DNA of 22,082 nt from Isoetes engelmannii (Eukaryota > Streptophyta > Lycopodiopsida > Isoetales > Isoetaceae). Numbering within the stretch: position 1 is the stretch's first letter; each line of letters starts with the position of its first letter. Positions 1 to 9,752 of the stretch are shown in pieces. The position numbers were made by a program, and so were the translations under genes. Where the stretch lies: NCBI GenBank assembly GCA_011763485.2, contig JAANSK020261382.1:1-22082 (forward strand). The letters are read 5' to 3'. Below the pieces are notes generated by a model. It had not been told where the DNA came from. It did not search any database and was given only the letters and a program-made list of their open reading frames with translations.

Positions 1-1
1 T

Positions 2-622
2 ATGGGGGATGACGCTCTACCAAAGCTAGCTCTAGTGGAAACCACATATAAAGGATGGTTCGCAGACACGAAAGATTGGTTAAAGAAGTGGGGGATGCAT
101 ATAGAAGATTTGCCTTTTACAAATGACAGTATCAGAGAATGGGTGCATGAAAATGTACAACGAAAGATGTGGCAACAACCAGGGGTAAAGGCCGTCTTTT
201 ATCAGGACGTAATGAACCCGAGCTTGCAAGGGATGTCCTATCTATCAGATAAATTATCCTTCAAATTGAGGCAGGTGATATGTAGAATACGCCTAAGCTC
301 CCACCATTTGGGGATCGAGATAGGAAGATGGGGGAACTTTGCACGTGATAAAAGGGTATGCAGAGTATGCGGATCAGAAGAAATTGAAGACGAAGCTCAT
401 TTCATTTTACATTGTCCAGCTTATCAATGTGTCCGTCTGAAGTATGGTATAACTGCAGTGGCACTTGTATCCTTCTTTCACCTTCCATCTACTAAAGTAG
501 GGAGATGTTTAACAGAAATGCTACAAATTAGAGAGATGTCAATTAAAAACTATCATTTTCTATTGGATGAATATGAAAGTAATGAGAGAGGAGAGGAAGA
601 TGATATTCACTTGAATATGTAA
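2..622 (+). CDS. LINE ORF2 C-terminal fragment with Cys/His zinc-binding motif
   Basis: This is an open frame of 206 codons entering from the left edge and ending at TAA (620-622); the first ATG is probably internal because the frame is cut by the window. No reverse-transcriptase motif is inside, so only the region after the RT domain is present. Residues about 88-110 form a basic segment (KLRQVICRIRLSSHHLGIE) that precedes a C-x2-C-x9-H-x4-C motif (C120, C123, H133, C138), the arrangement seen at the C-terminus of many LINE ORF2 proteins, thought to bind nucleic acid. The acidic tail (NERGEEDD) precedes the stop. The frame is uninterrupted, unlike the L1-type element downstream, so this copy may be younger. 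A host gene is unlikely given the hairpin and microsatellite that follow. Confidence 0.7.
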   Translation: MGDDALPKLALVETTYKGWFADTKDWLKKWGMHIEDLPFTNDSIREWVHENVQRKMWQQPGVKAVFYQDVMNPSLQGMSYLSDKLSFKLRQVICRIRLSSHHLGIEIGRWGNFARDKRVCRVCGSEEIEDEAHFILHCPAYQCVRLKYGITAVALVSFFHLPSTKVGRCLTEMLQIREMSIKNYHFLLDEYESNERGEEDDIHLNM

Positions 623-635
623 AACTGGAAATTTA

Positions 636-667
636 ACGTCTCTTAGACCTGATGGTCTCGTAGACGT
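636..667 (+). other. Stem-loop in LINE 3' UTR
   Basis: ACGTCT (636-641) pairs perfectly with AGACGT (662-667), and AGACC (645-649) with GGTCT (654-658), leaving a TGAT loop and a symmetrical 3x3 internal loop (CTT/CGT). It sits 14 nt after the ORF stop and 13 nt before the terminal (TTCTA)4. LINE reverse transcriptases of the stringent type recognise such 3' hairpins; that function here is inferred from position. Confidence 0.65.
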
Positions 668-680
668 GATAATTCAAACA

Positions 681-700
681 TTCTATTCTATTCTATTCTA
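681..700 (+). repeat. (TTCTA)4 microsatellite, LINE 3' terminus
   Basis: Four perfect copies of TTCTA directly follow the 3' UTR hairpin. Several LINE clades end in short tandem repeats instead of poly(A), which fits this as the 3' end of the element. Confidence 0.8.
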
Positions 701-1344
701 AGATGTCCTGCTTTCGAGATGGTCAGGAATCAATATTTGACCTTAGCATTTCATTTCACGCTCCACAACTTCTCAGAGCACCATCTATGCATGACGTGAC
801 ATTATATATAATCGAGGTTCTAGATGAGCGTCTTCAATTGCTGAGCCCTCAGTAGTCATGCTCTACTTATCTTTTCCTTAATGTCTATTATCATCGTTAC
901 TGTAAAGGTTTTTCCCTTGAAAACCTTTCGAGGCAGGGTTTTTTAATCATAGTAGTAATGGTTGTACTAGCCTATTGTATGGGTCCCATGACCTCTTGGT
1001 CTTCGTGAACATCAAAAAATCTATTATATTCTGATCTAATTTAATTATTTTGGATTTCATACAAGTATATCCTTCAACAAAAAAAAAGGGGAGAAATACC
1101 GAGTCATATGACAAAGATTAGACAAACACAGGGGAAGCTCACTTAGATTGAAGAGGAGGTTAACCTTTTCTTTGAGGGGGGAAATAACGACCTCGAGGGT
1201 TATTTCACATGATCCTCCAGAAGGGAGGGCTGACCTCCTTTAACCACTGGCTCGAGTAAGTTCTTTCATACCAGAGCAAAAAATCATCTAGAAATGATGC
1301 CATCCCGAAAATTTTTGTCCATTCTATGCCAGAAACAGAAGAAA

Positions 1345-1424
1345 GAAAGAATGCTACACCTGCAAATCACATCATTGACGCATCAAAGGAAAGAATGCCA
1401 TAGATGCGAATCACATCATTGAAG
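1345..1424 (+). repeat. Imperfect tandem direct repeat, two copies of about 38 bp
   Basis: Copies start at 1345 and 1389 (offset 44). They share GAAAGAATGC, then TGC, then AATCACATCATTGA, with scattered differences between (about 32 of 38 positions by eye). Function unknown. Confidence 0.6.
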
Positions 1425-1576
1425 CAGAGTAGTGCGTATTGAAAGACCAAACATGGACCCGGATTTGATGGAAAACATCTGCAGCTTCTGAGCAAATAGA
1501 TGCAATTGTCTACAAAGCTTGGTCATTAGCATGCCTGTTCACCAGACTTGTCATACCTTGCAAATGCTCATCAAAG

Positions 1577-1685
1577 CATCAGAGCAAAGAATTCCTGTGA
1601 ATCCATGGAGACTAAAAAATAACCTCACCTTGTGAATCCACCAGAAAAATCCATCAGAGCAAAGGGCTCTTGTGGATCTATGGAG
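1577..1685 (+). repeat. Imperfect direct repeat, two 34-bp copies
   Basis: The copies at 1577-1610 and 1652-1685 both begin CATCAGAGCAAAG and end ATGGAG, matching at 28 of 34 positions, 75 bp apart. A CCAGAGCAAAAAATC stretch near 1271 may be a further relic. The shared core resembles the plant initiator-Met tRNA primer site (TATCAGAGC), but no LTR ends directly before it. Confidence 0.55.
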
Positions 1686-1757
1686 CAAGCGGAGGCTTCT
1701 TTAGAGACATGCCTCGGCCAAAAATAGAAGCTATCCATGGGCAGCTCTTCAGCCCAA

Positions 1758-1776
1758 AAATAGAAGTAGATAATGC
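1758..1776. repeat. Candidate left target-site duplication of the L1-type LINE
   Basis: The 19-bp string matches 9857-9875 at 16 positions; the mismatches are three adjacent bases. Length fits L1 target-site duplications and the right copy lies directly after the A-rich tail. Confidence 0.4.
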
Positions 1777-1983
1777 ATTTGATGAGAAGATCGAAAATGT
1801 CGAGCGCCATTTTTCTTCATATTTTTGTCCTCTTCTGTATTTTTCTGTTGGAAACACTTTCTTGCCAAAACTGAGCTTCAAAATTCAAAATTTTAGCCTA
1901 CTTTGAGCTCGAATTCTCCTGATCAACAAGCTATCCCTATAGAGGTTAGCATATCACATGATTCCTGACATCGAGCTCTTCAC

Positions 1984-2250
1984 ATGGATACTAAATACTT
2001 GACCATTCTAGTGGATGGTCTGAGACTTACCTGTGGATTTCTTTTTGGCACAGCTACTCACCTCTGGGATAATCTCATCTTCAAACACTCATTTCCTAAA
2101 GAATCCTTCACTCCAGAATACTCAATTGTCCCCTGCAGTAAAGATTTTACAACTCAAATTGTAGAATCTTGGCTAGAAGAATTTGTTGGTGACAAAGACG
2201 CTCCTGCTTCGGGTATATTTCGAGTTCTTTGTAAATGGTCTGAGAATTAA
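1984..2250 (+). CDS. Small open frame in the LINE 5' region, unrecognised
   Basis: An ATG-started frame of 88 codons ends at TAA. Its composition is protein-like, with acidic, aromatic and Cys residues (for example SWLEEFVGDKD followed by FRVLCKWSEN), and it is unbroken although ORF1 and ORF2 are not. It lies about 200 bp before the first ORF1 methionine and inside the proposed element. It could be an upstream part of ORF1, a separate short LINE protein, or chance. I recognise no domain. Confidence 0.3.
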   Translation: MDTKYLTILVDGLRLTCGFLFGTATHLWDNLIFKHSFPKESFTPEYSIVPCSKDFTTQIVESWLEEFVGDKDAPASGIFRVLCKWSEN

Positions 2251-2456
2251 GTCTATGTGAAGGTTTACTCCTGCTAAATTCAAGGTACTTGTGTTTCTTC
2301 CTATTTTTAGTTACAATTAGTGACAATTATATGGCTTTCCTAGTCTATCTTCTGTTTCACTGCCTTCAATATTCCTCTTTTTAGCCAAATTCCTCGTCTG
2401 TTTCTAGCTTTCTCTGGTTCCCCTATTTCGATTGTCCCCTTGTTGTTTTCTCCTGC

Positions 2457-5134
2457 ATGTTCGTCGGCCTTATGGCTAATTCTAAAAACCCCAAACAAAA
2501 TTCTCCAAACTTAAAAGCCGAGTCTCTCCATATTCTCCACTGGTTTATGAGCTTAACTTCGTCTGAGAAAGGCACGCTTCTTCAACAGTTAAGTTCTTTC
2601 CTTAAAAATCCCTCTGAAGTTTCGAAATTTGGTGATTTCTCTGATATATCTTTTTCTACCAAATATATGGATCATTTCTCCTTTTATCCACCTGCATGGA
2701 CAATCTTACAAAGGATCTGGGCCCAGATCATGTACTTCTAGCCTTGGATGATTGAGGAGTTCCTGTACCTCGAGGGTGTCAAAGACCTACAGAGATGATT
2801 CAATCAAATGTTGACCTAGCCGATGAATTAGACTTTTTGAAGAACCATGCTCGTCCTTCTGTCACACTCTTCAAAGGTAATACATTAAACTCTCCCCTGA
2901 TTGCCTCTAAAATTCAGCTTTTGTCAAACCAAGCCGTGGTCATGAGAGTTGACTCGGTCGGTCTCAAAATTGACAAACTTTGGGACCAGCTTTGAAAAAT
3001 GCATAAAAGTGTAGTTATTAACTCTATATACTGGCTGAACTACCCTTATCTTATGGTGGAATGTGGGAACTCGAGAACTGCATCCTTCCTTCTGAAATCT
3101 GGAAGTTTTACTTGTGACACTTATCACTTCTCCTTTCTTAAATGGTGTCCAAATCTCCCTCTTGAAAAGTTTGATGCCCTATGTGTTGTCTCAATCTCTA
3201 TGAATGATTTAAGTCCAATTTATTGGAATGAAGATTGTTTTGCAACTATTTGTAACTCCCTTGGCACTTACATCTCCACAAATTATTGTCCATATAAGCC
3301 TCCTAAATGCTTCTTGCAAGTTGACATTACCAAGGATATACCGACCTCTATACCTTTCATTGACTTCTTTGGCACCAAATCTACTTTACAACTTAGATGG
3401 ATAGGTCTGCCATATAATTGTCAAACTTGTAACTTAAGACATGGATATAATCACAACTGTGCTGACCTTGCTTTGAAGATTGACTGCCAGAATAGAAATC
3501 TAAGCTCAACAGATAATACAGAGCATGGTAAAACCATCAATCAGATTGCTGACACGGGGAATGACTTCAATATCACTTCCAAGAATGAACAGCAATGGAG
3601 AAATACAAATAGGAATGCAAGAAGAATATACAGGAAAAAAGTGCTCAAAGAAAATGAAAGAGCCAAAGAGGCAGAAAAAGGAAGCACTAAGGAAAACTTA
3701 TTCTCAGAATTCAGGCAGATCTATGTTGACAAACTCAACAGTTCATGTGCTGAGTAGGGGGATTATTATTAATCCAATCAAGCATGCTCCACAGGTTACT
3801 GAGAAGCAAATGTCTACTGACAAATTTAATGCTCTCAAAGTTAGTGATAAAACAATTGAGCATAACAAAAGGTTACTCAAAGGGAGAGCTCCTACACAGC
3901 CTGCAAAATGTGATCTTCCTCATATTCTGCAGTCTATCAAAGTTAACAGCATAATCAGCTCCCTTCATCAAGCTTCTTCATCAAAACATGTGCCTGGCTT
4001 CAAACATTCTAGACCTTCTGATTTGGACATTTCTCTTGCTCCTAAGAAGATGAGGGATTTAGAGGGATCAAAAGAAAACAAGGACAAAACAGATGGAATT
4101 AAAGCTTACAGTAACAAATCATTTGCCTCCACAGTAGACGATCCTCGTATCATAGAAAAAATTCGAGATGTTCAGAATTCTTCATCTGAACCAACTGCTG
4201 ACAATACTTATGTCCAAGACAACTCTGCTAGAAACATTCAAACTGAATCAGATGTTGATCTGGATGCAACTCCAAAGGAAGGCTTACAAATGAAGACATT
4301 GTTTTCAAGTTTAATGTAATAGCTGATCTTCCTGAAGACTTCTGTGCTGATTCTGAGGAGCCAGAAGCAATTCCTGCCACCTCTCCACCACAGTTCTTAC
4401 ATCCACCCTCATCCACATCTCACCATTCATCTGCACCTATCAACATGGTTGACCTTTATCGACCTCTCTGAAAAACAAATACACATTGCTCCCATTTATT
4501 TTTCAGTCTCCCTAACAATTGCCCTTCAATTATCAGGATTACAAGTTGCCATGGTAGATATCACAAATGCTGACAGAGATAATAATTGTATAAGGGTTGA
4601 TAGTAATGATCTACAAATTGGGAAGATTTGGATAGTAAGATCAGTAAGCAAATGGAATTGAACAATGGTGAGATTTCAGAGAAAGTTTTTGATGGACTAG
4701 ATACACCCTCAATTGTCCCCCTTATTCAGGAAGTAGATTTGGTAGCTGAGCAAGGAAATAATTCTCGACTCTCATCCATGCAAGTTCTCAATCCAATTGA
4801 TAAAGATAACTTGATTATAATGGATACTCCTAATAAATTCAAGGAAGGTTGCTGTAATAAATTATGGTCTTGTTCTCATTGTGCTTCTGACTCTGAGTTC
4901 GATAATAACAAGGAAAATGATGTAGAGGACCTCTCTGATAATCTCAAGCAATGGGATGAAGATTGTTTCCTTCACTCTGCTCCCAATCTTCCTGGCTCAG
5001 CTATTATCAAAGGCCATAAAAACTCAAGTAAGAAGAAAAAAGGCCTAGGCTATTCTAAGACTTCCACTACCCCTGCTTCTATGACCAGGCATTCTGTTAA
5101 AAATTCTAAGGGAAGGACTAGAAGTCAGAGATAA
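2457..5134 (+). pseudogene. LINE ORF1 (DUF4283-like RNA-binding protein with zinc knuckle), broken
   Basis: ORF1 proteins bind the element RNA and chaperone it in the RNP. The first segment (2457-2741) starts at ATG, with a second Met at 2472 (MANSKNPKQN). The DUF4283-like body runs 2795-3480: an SVGLKIDKLW segment, then a W-x-P-N-L-P-x-E-K-F motif, LSPIYWNEDC, and LQVDITKDIP. A Cys/His cluster follows at about 3419-3460 (CQTCNLRHGYNHNC), where the usual G-H pair is swapped to H-G. The variable C-terminal region (3740-5134) is polar and ends in a Lys/Arg-rich tail (SKKKKGLGYSKT, then GRTRSQR) before TAA. Lesions: TAG at 2739-2741, TGA at 2993-2995, TGA at 4469-4471, and frame changes near 2741-2795, 3740, 4305, 4440-4470 and 4625. 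Confidence 0.8.
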
Positions 5135-5167
5135 GGTTCCTCATGCCCCCTTCCTAACCTTCCTTCA

Positions 5168-6133
5168 ATAAAGATTCTCACTTGGAACCTAAGGGGTATT
5201 AAAGGACCTTTAAAAAGAAAAAGAGCCATCTCTCAACTCAGATCCTACCATGCAGACATTATGCTTCTGCAAGAACTGAGACTACCAAACTTCGAATGCT
5301 CAAACCTAGCTGGTTGGATCTCTCCTGGGAGCTCTTCAATTTGGATTGAAGCTACTGGCACATCTGGTGGCCTCTGCATCATCTGAAAAAACATTGACCA
5401 ATGTCACATCTATAACAGTCCCTCCAAACATTGGCAAGCTGCCATATTTAGGAAAGGTGACACCATCTTTGGAGTAATTAATGTCTATGCTTCTACAAAT
5501 CACAAAGTAAGAGAGATTACTTGGCCTGATATCAACACCTGGATCTCTGCTCAAACTGTCAATACCTGGATCCTAGGGGGTGACTTTAACAACACTCCCT
5601 CTTGGGATCTTTAAATTGGGAAGCATCTTAACATGTTTACCACTGAAAGGGTCAAATTGGGATAATCTGCTTGATGACAACCTTCTCCACTTTATTCCTT
5701 CTTCTAATTCCAAGTATACCTGGTCGAATAAGCAGAAAGGTGATAACAGAGTCTTTGTACCTTGGACAGATTCTATATCCCTAATCTTGACAGTTCCTTC
5801 TGGGATAATTATCTTGTCACCAGTGATGACTCAACATCCATATCTGATCATCAGCCTCCGATGCTTTCTACTAAAATGGAGCTAACTCTAAAGAGATATG
5901 GGAATACTCCCTTCAAACTCAATTGTAGTCTTCTTGAATCTCAGGCTTTCTGCAATGAATTTAGATATTTCTACAAAACTCTTCCCGAGGTTAGATCCAA
6001 TAACTCTATGGCCAACTTCTATGCAAATATTAAGGCCACTAAAGACTGGATCAAGGAGTGGACTAAAAATCATAATGAAAAGAGGATTGCTGAGAAAAAC
6101 TTTTCATCCAAGATATCAAAAAAGTTAGGATGA
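5168..6133 (+). pseudogene. LINE ORF2, endonuclease part (APE type), broken
   Basis: The N-terminal domain of ORF2 nicks the target DNA. Visible motifs in order: KILTWNLRG (catalytic Asn region), a DIMLLQELRLP block (catalytic Glu), INVYAS, WILGGDFNN (catalytic Asp), YTWSN, LDRFY and SDHQP (catalytic Asp-His pair). The frame opens with ATA at 5168-5170 where related elements usually have ATG-Lys-Ile-Leu, so the start codon seems lost. The ORF1 stop is 33 bp upstream and in the same frame. Lesions: TGA at 5384-5386, TAA at 5612-5614, and frame changes near 5655, 5760 and 6125. All catalytic residues I can place are still present despite the frame damage. Confidence 0.85.
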
Positions 6134-7738
6134 ATCTTCAATCAGATCCTCTCAATCCTGAGCTGCATATCAGAGAGAGTAACCTGAAGAGTATTATTCA
6201 AAACATTGAAGAAACTGAGGCAAGAGGAGCAGCCATTAGATGTAAACTTCAATACCATGCTAACATGGATTCTTGTAATTCAAAGTTTTTCTTTAGAGCT
6301 GCAAAGAATAGTGTTATCAAAAATAACATCTCTTTTATCACCACAGATGAAAATCTGACAATCACATCCCACAATAAGAAATCCTCTTACTTCCACAAGT
6401 GATATTCCAAGATCTTCTCCTGTCCTTCTCTCACAAGTACTCAAGCCAACAAAGCTAAATCCTTCTATGATCTGATAGATTCTATTACCTTTAATATTCA
6501 AGACCCCTTGAATAATGTTGTGGATGAGCTACCCTCTGAGACTGAAAATCACACAACCTTGTTTACCTTTGCTAAAGGCAAGATCCCTGGTCCAGATGGC
6601 TTGCCTCCAGAATTCTATGCCAAATTCTGGGACATTCTCAAAAATAATACTATTAAAATGATTCAAGGCTTCTGGAAATATAACCATCTGCATCCTGCAA
6701 TTGCTATCTGATTGGAGACCAATCTCCTTGACAAATACTACTTATAAAATATGTGCTAAACTTGTTGCAAATAGAATCAAGGGCTTCCTACAGAAGAATA
6801 TTAGTGCCAACCAATCTGCCTTCCTTCCTAATCGATTTTTTCTTGACAGCTATATTGCAGCTATGGAAGGTCTGCACTGGAATAAAATCTCTAAGCAAAA
6901 TTGTGTTCTCCTAAAGTTAGACTTTAGCAAGGCCTTTGATACTGTTAGATGGGACTTTCTCGAGTATGCTCTCAGGAAAATTGGTTTCTCTGACAAGCTT
7001 ATTCAACTAATTCCTGGGCTTAATCTCAGATCTCAATCTTCTGTTCTTATCAATGGATCCCCTGGGAATTTATTTCATTTAGCCAGAGGAGTTAGACAAG
7101 GGTGTCCTCTAGCCCCTTACCTCTTTATCATAGTTGCTGAGCTCCTCACCAAAGCTGTGGTTCATCATCAGAATCTTGGTAACATTTGTGGTCTTACACT
7201 TCCTGACAATTCAACTGATCTAAACATAATGCAGTATGCTGACGATTCCTTCTGCTTTCTTCACAATGAGGTCAGTAATATTTCTTTCTTCCTGGACATT
7301 CTAGACTGCTTCAGTGCTGCCTCTGGTATTCATCTTAATGTAAAGAAGAGCACTATCATTGGTGATGGTCTGCCCTCTAGTATACTTGGGATCAACTGCA
7401 TATCCTCTTTCCAAGCCAGTAATCTACTCGGCATGCCCCTTTCCCTTGATTCTAATTTGAAAGGTCTTTGGTCCCCAATTATTTTAAGAATCAAAAGGAA
7501 ACTTAATAACTATAGAGGTTGCCTTTCTTTAGCTGGAAGTACTACCGTTGCTAATAATGTCATTGCAAGCTCTCATGTTTACTTTTCTTCAGCTTTGCTA
7601 GCTCCTAAATGTATCTACTATCAGCGAGAAAAAATAATTAGAAACTTCATTTGGGGCAAAAATCACATGGTCAACTGGCAAACTGTTTCTAGGCCTAAGG
7701 CTCTAGGGGGTTTGGCCTGCTCTTCATGGCCACAATAA
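6130..7738 (+). pseudogene. LINE ORF2, reverse transcriptase domain, broken
   Basis: The linker after the endonuclease (6130-6570) leads to the RT entry motif KIPGPDGLPPEFYAKFW (about 6580-6630). A frame change near 6705 is followed by a long open stretch to 7738. That stretch, with residues counted from 6701, carries DWRPISL (4-10), QSAFLPNR (38-45), motif A KLDFSKAFD with D74, motif B RGVRQGCPLAPYLF (129-142), motif C YADD (179-182), GIHLNVKKS and the LLGMPL block. These are the L1-clade RT motifs with both catalytic aspartate sites intact. TGA at 6400-6402 interrupts the linker. The apparent start at 6701 is TTG, so it is not a real initiation site. Confidence 0.9.
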
Positions 7739-8862
7739 TCCAGCATCCATTTTTATCAACTACTGGATTGATAGAAGTAAAATTAAAGGCCATCCTTCAA
7801 TTGCTCATCAATTGCCTTCTTCAGCCTTTAACAATCTGAAGCCTGCTCCAAGCACTTCCCCTCTCATGAGAAATCTGCTTATAGCCTAGAATAAAGTCAA
7901 GACTCCTTTCAATCATAATCAACTTGACTCTATTAATGTTGGAACTTCTATCTTCTGGAATCCTAACTTATCTGAGAGTGATAACATTCCTCTGGCTATT
8001 ACCCATCCTAGAATCTACAAAAAAGTGGACTGACTTTGGTTTCAAATCAATCAAGGATTTATGGATCAATGGCAGCTTCATCACTTGGACTGCCCTTAAA
8101 AATATCATCAGGAGAACTTCTACTGACAGGAGATTTTATAGGCACCTATCTTCTCATCTAAGGCATAATCAGATCCCTGTGATTGAATCTACAGTTGATC
8201 GGAATCTCAATGGTAGAGTTAAATATAAAGTCTCTGCCATCTATAAGCACTTTGCCATCCAATTTTCTCCCTCTAAAGCCAAAACTTATTGGAACATTTA
8301 TGAGGCTGAGGAAATCAAATTGTTTCACAATGTATGGAATTCCTATTGCTCTCCCAAAATCTCTTATTTCACCTGGATCCTTGCTAACAAAAGTGTTCCT
8401 AATCTGCTTTCTTACCAAAAGCATCATAACTCAAACCCGAATTTGATCTCTATTGATTGTCCTCTTGGCTGCAATTCGGTTGAATCTATGGAGCATATTT
8501 TTACTTGTCCTAGACTAGCAAACTTCTGGACTTGGTTTGAGATTACTTTCAATATCCAGAGACCAAATAATCTTGTTTCCTTCATTTCCAATGACGACCC
8601 CTTTATCAACACAATTTGCTTTACTGCTTTATGGAATATTTGGAAGCAGAGAAACAGATGTATCTTTGGAAAGAAAGCATTCTCCTTAGTCTGGCTTAAA
8701 CTTCATATCAATCATGACTTGGAGTCTATTGCTACTTCTCATAGAAACAAATGTAAAAGTAGGGATGACACTCATGACCCCAGATGGGACACTATTGGAG
8801 AGTACTATGGAATTCACAATCTATTTAAGCTTAATTTTCTGCATTCCTACTCTAACACTTGA
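7715..8862 (+). pseudogene. LINE ORF2, thumb/connection and zf-RVT domain, broken
   Basis: The RT tail (FIWGKN, then WQTVSRPKALGGL) changes frame near 7715 and continues as LHGHNNPASIF with TAG at 7887-7889. A frame change at an A-run near 8020 leads into WTDFGFKSIKDLWI. The zf-RVT domain is clear at about 8320-8530: PKISYFTWILANKSVPNLL, then C-x3-C-x7-H-x3-C (CPLGC, EHIFTC) and RLANFWTWF. A TALWNIWKQRNRCIF block (about 8625-8670) is the usual L1 end of this domain. The frame ends at TGA 8860-8862. No RNase H motif follows. Confidence 0.85.
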
Positions 8863-9752
8863 TTTATTGTTCCTAGATTATCTGGAAAGCTGCAGAAGAA
8901 CTTTGGACATTGGGTTCGACTTGGCAGAAGCAAGACTATTTGCCTTTATAAATACTTCTGCAAGCAGTTCTAGTAACAGTAAGGGGAATATCAAAGGCAA
9001 AGGCAAAAGGCCATTCCAAGACCTGATTGCAGACATTGATCACATGCTTATGGAAAGTGATAAGAGCAAATATTTCCTCAGATCCAGAGTAGTACTCCAG
9101 AAAAAAATTAAATGGACAGAAGAATTTTGCAGTGCAGTATATCAGATGGCTAATCTCTACTGGTTCATAGACAGGAGTCACGAGATCATGACTCAAAAGC
9201 AGTTTGAGCATTATAGGGAATGCTACTACTATCATAGGGGACAGTCTGATGCTTATGGGAATCTCACTCTGCTAATGGCAACATGTAATCCTGATTACTT
9301 GATTGACACTGTTAACTGGGGGAAGAAGAAGAATAGCCACAACATTCAGCCAGAAGTCTTTGATGACTTCGATTTCATTAACACTTACACCTTCTGATCA
9401 CACACCTTCACTTCTTATCTACATTTTGTCTCTGCAGTACTTTGGCTCCTCAGATCTACTCAAGAAATTCTCCAGGAATGACCAAGTTTAGTTCAATGAA
9501 AGATTTTTGTGGAATGTTCAATTCAAACTGGAGTCATTGTCGACATTCTCAGATTTCTACAAATCTGAGATACATTTTGATCTCTGCAGCAACTTTTTTG
9601 CCATCGAAGTATATTCAACTCCAAACAATGTTGGCTGCTGCAGTTGTTCTACTGGTTCCTATATGTTCACTATCCAACAAATGGAAAATCCTGGACATTT
9701 ATGGAACCATGAATTTGCTACTGATATTTCTAAACTTCTTAAATATGTTTAG
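8863..9752 (+). other. Unrecognised coding-like segment after LINE ORF2
   Basis: A stop-free frame runs from about 8863 to TGA at 9395-9397 (about 178 codons): a Ser/Gly/Lys-rich stretch (SASSSSNSKGNIKGKGK), then a helical, charged and aromatic region (WTEEFCSAVYQMANLYWFID, HYRECYYYHRGQSDAYGN). A second frame from about 9432 to TAG at 9750-9752 is also protein-like, with GCCSCSTGSYMFTIQQM and PGHLWNHEF, broken by one TAG at 9489-9491. Between them, TTTTGTCTCTGCAG ending at 9437 looks like a plant splice acceptor. No in-frame ATG lies close after the ORF2 stop, so this may be a frameshifted extension of ORF2, a third LINE ORF, or captured host exons. I recognise no domain; it is not RNase H. 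Confidence 0.45.

Larger units (their letters stand above)
1..700 (+). mobile_element. 3' end of a LINE (non-LTR retrotransposon), cut by the window edge
   Basis: The segment holds the C-terminal part of a LINE ORF2, a short 3' UTR with a stem-loop at 636-667, and a terminal microsatellite (TTCTA)4 at 681-700. The simple-repeat tail and 3' hairpin differ from the A-rich tail of the L1-type element downstream, so this is a separate insertion. Its clade is not clear: the C-terminal Cys/His motif followed by a basic/aromatic stretch recalls CR1/I/Jockey-like elements, but that is inference. No target-site duplication can be checked because the 5' end is outside the window. Confidence 0.75.
701..1776. 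other. Non-coding interval with LTR-like stretch and short degenerate repeats
   Basis: No convincing coding frame is seen. A stretch at about 906-943 with two T-runs of the type AAGGTTTTTCCC and CAGGGTTTTTTAA recalls plant LTR ends. A TATA-like ATTATATATAA lies near 801-812 just after TGACGTGA. An A9 run at 1079-1087 could be another retroelement tail. Imperfect direct repeats occur at 1345-1424 and 1577-1685. None of this proves an intact element; the interval is probably eroded transposon DNA. Confidence 0.4.

Noticed and set aside
801-812. TATA-like ATTATATATAA after TGACGTGA
   Set aside because: No gene follows within reach on the + strand; too AT-rich to count as a promoter by itself.
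1625-1906. Overlapping short frames on both strands at the proposed LINE 5' edge
   Set aside because: They mirror each other in different frames and have no family features; chance frames in low-stop sequence.
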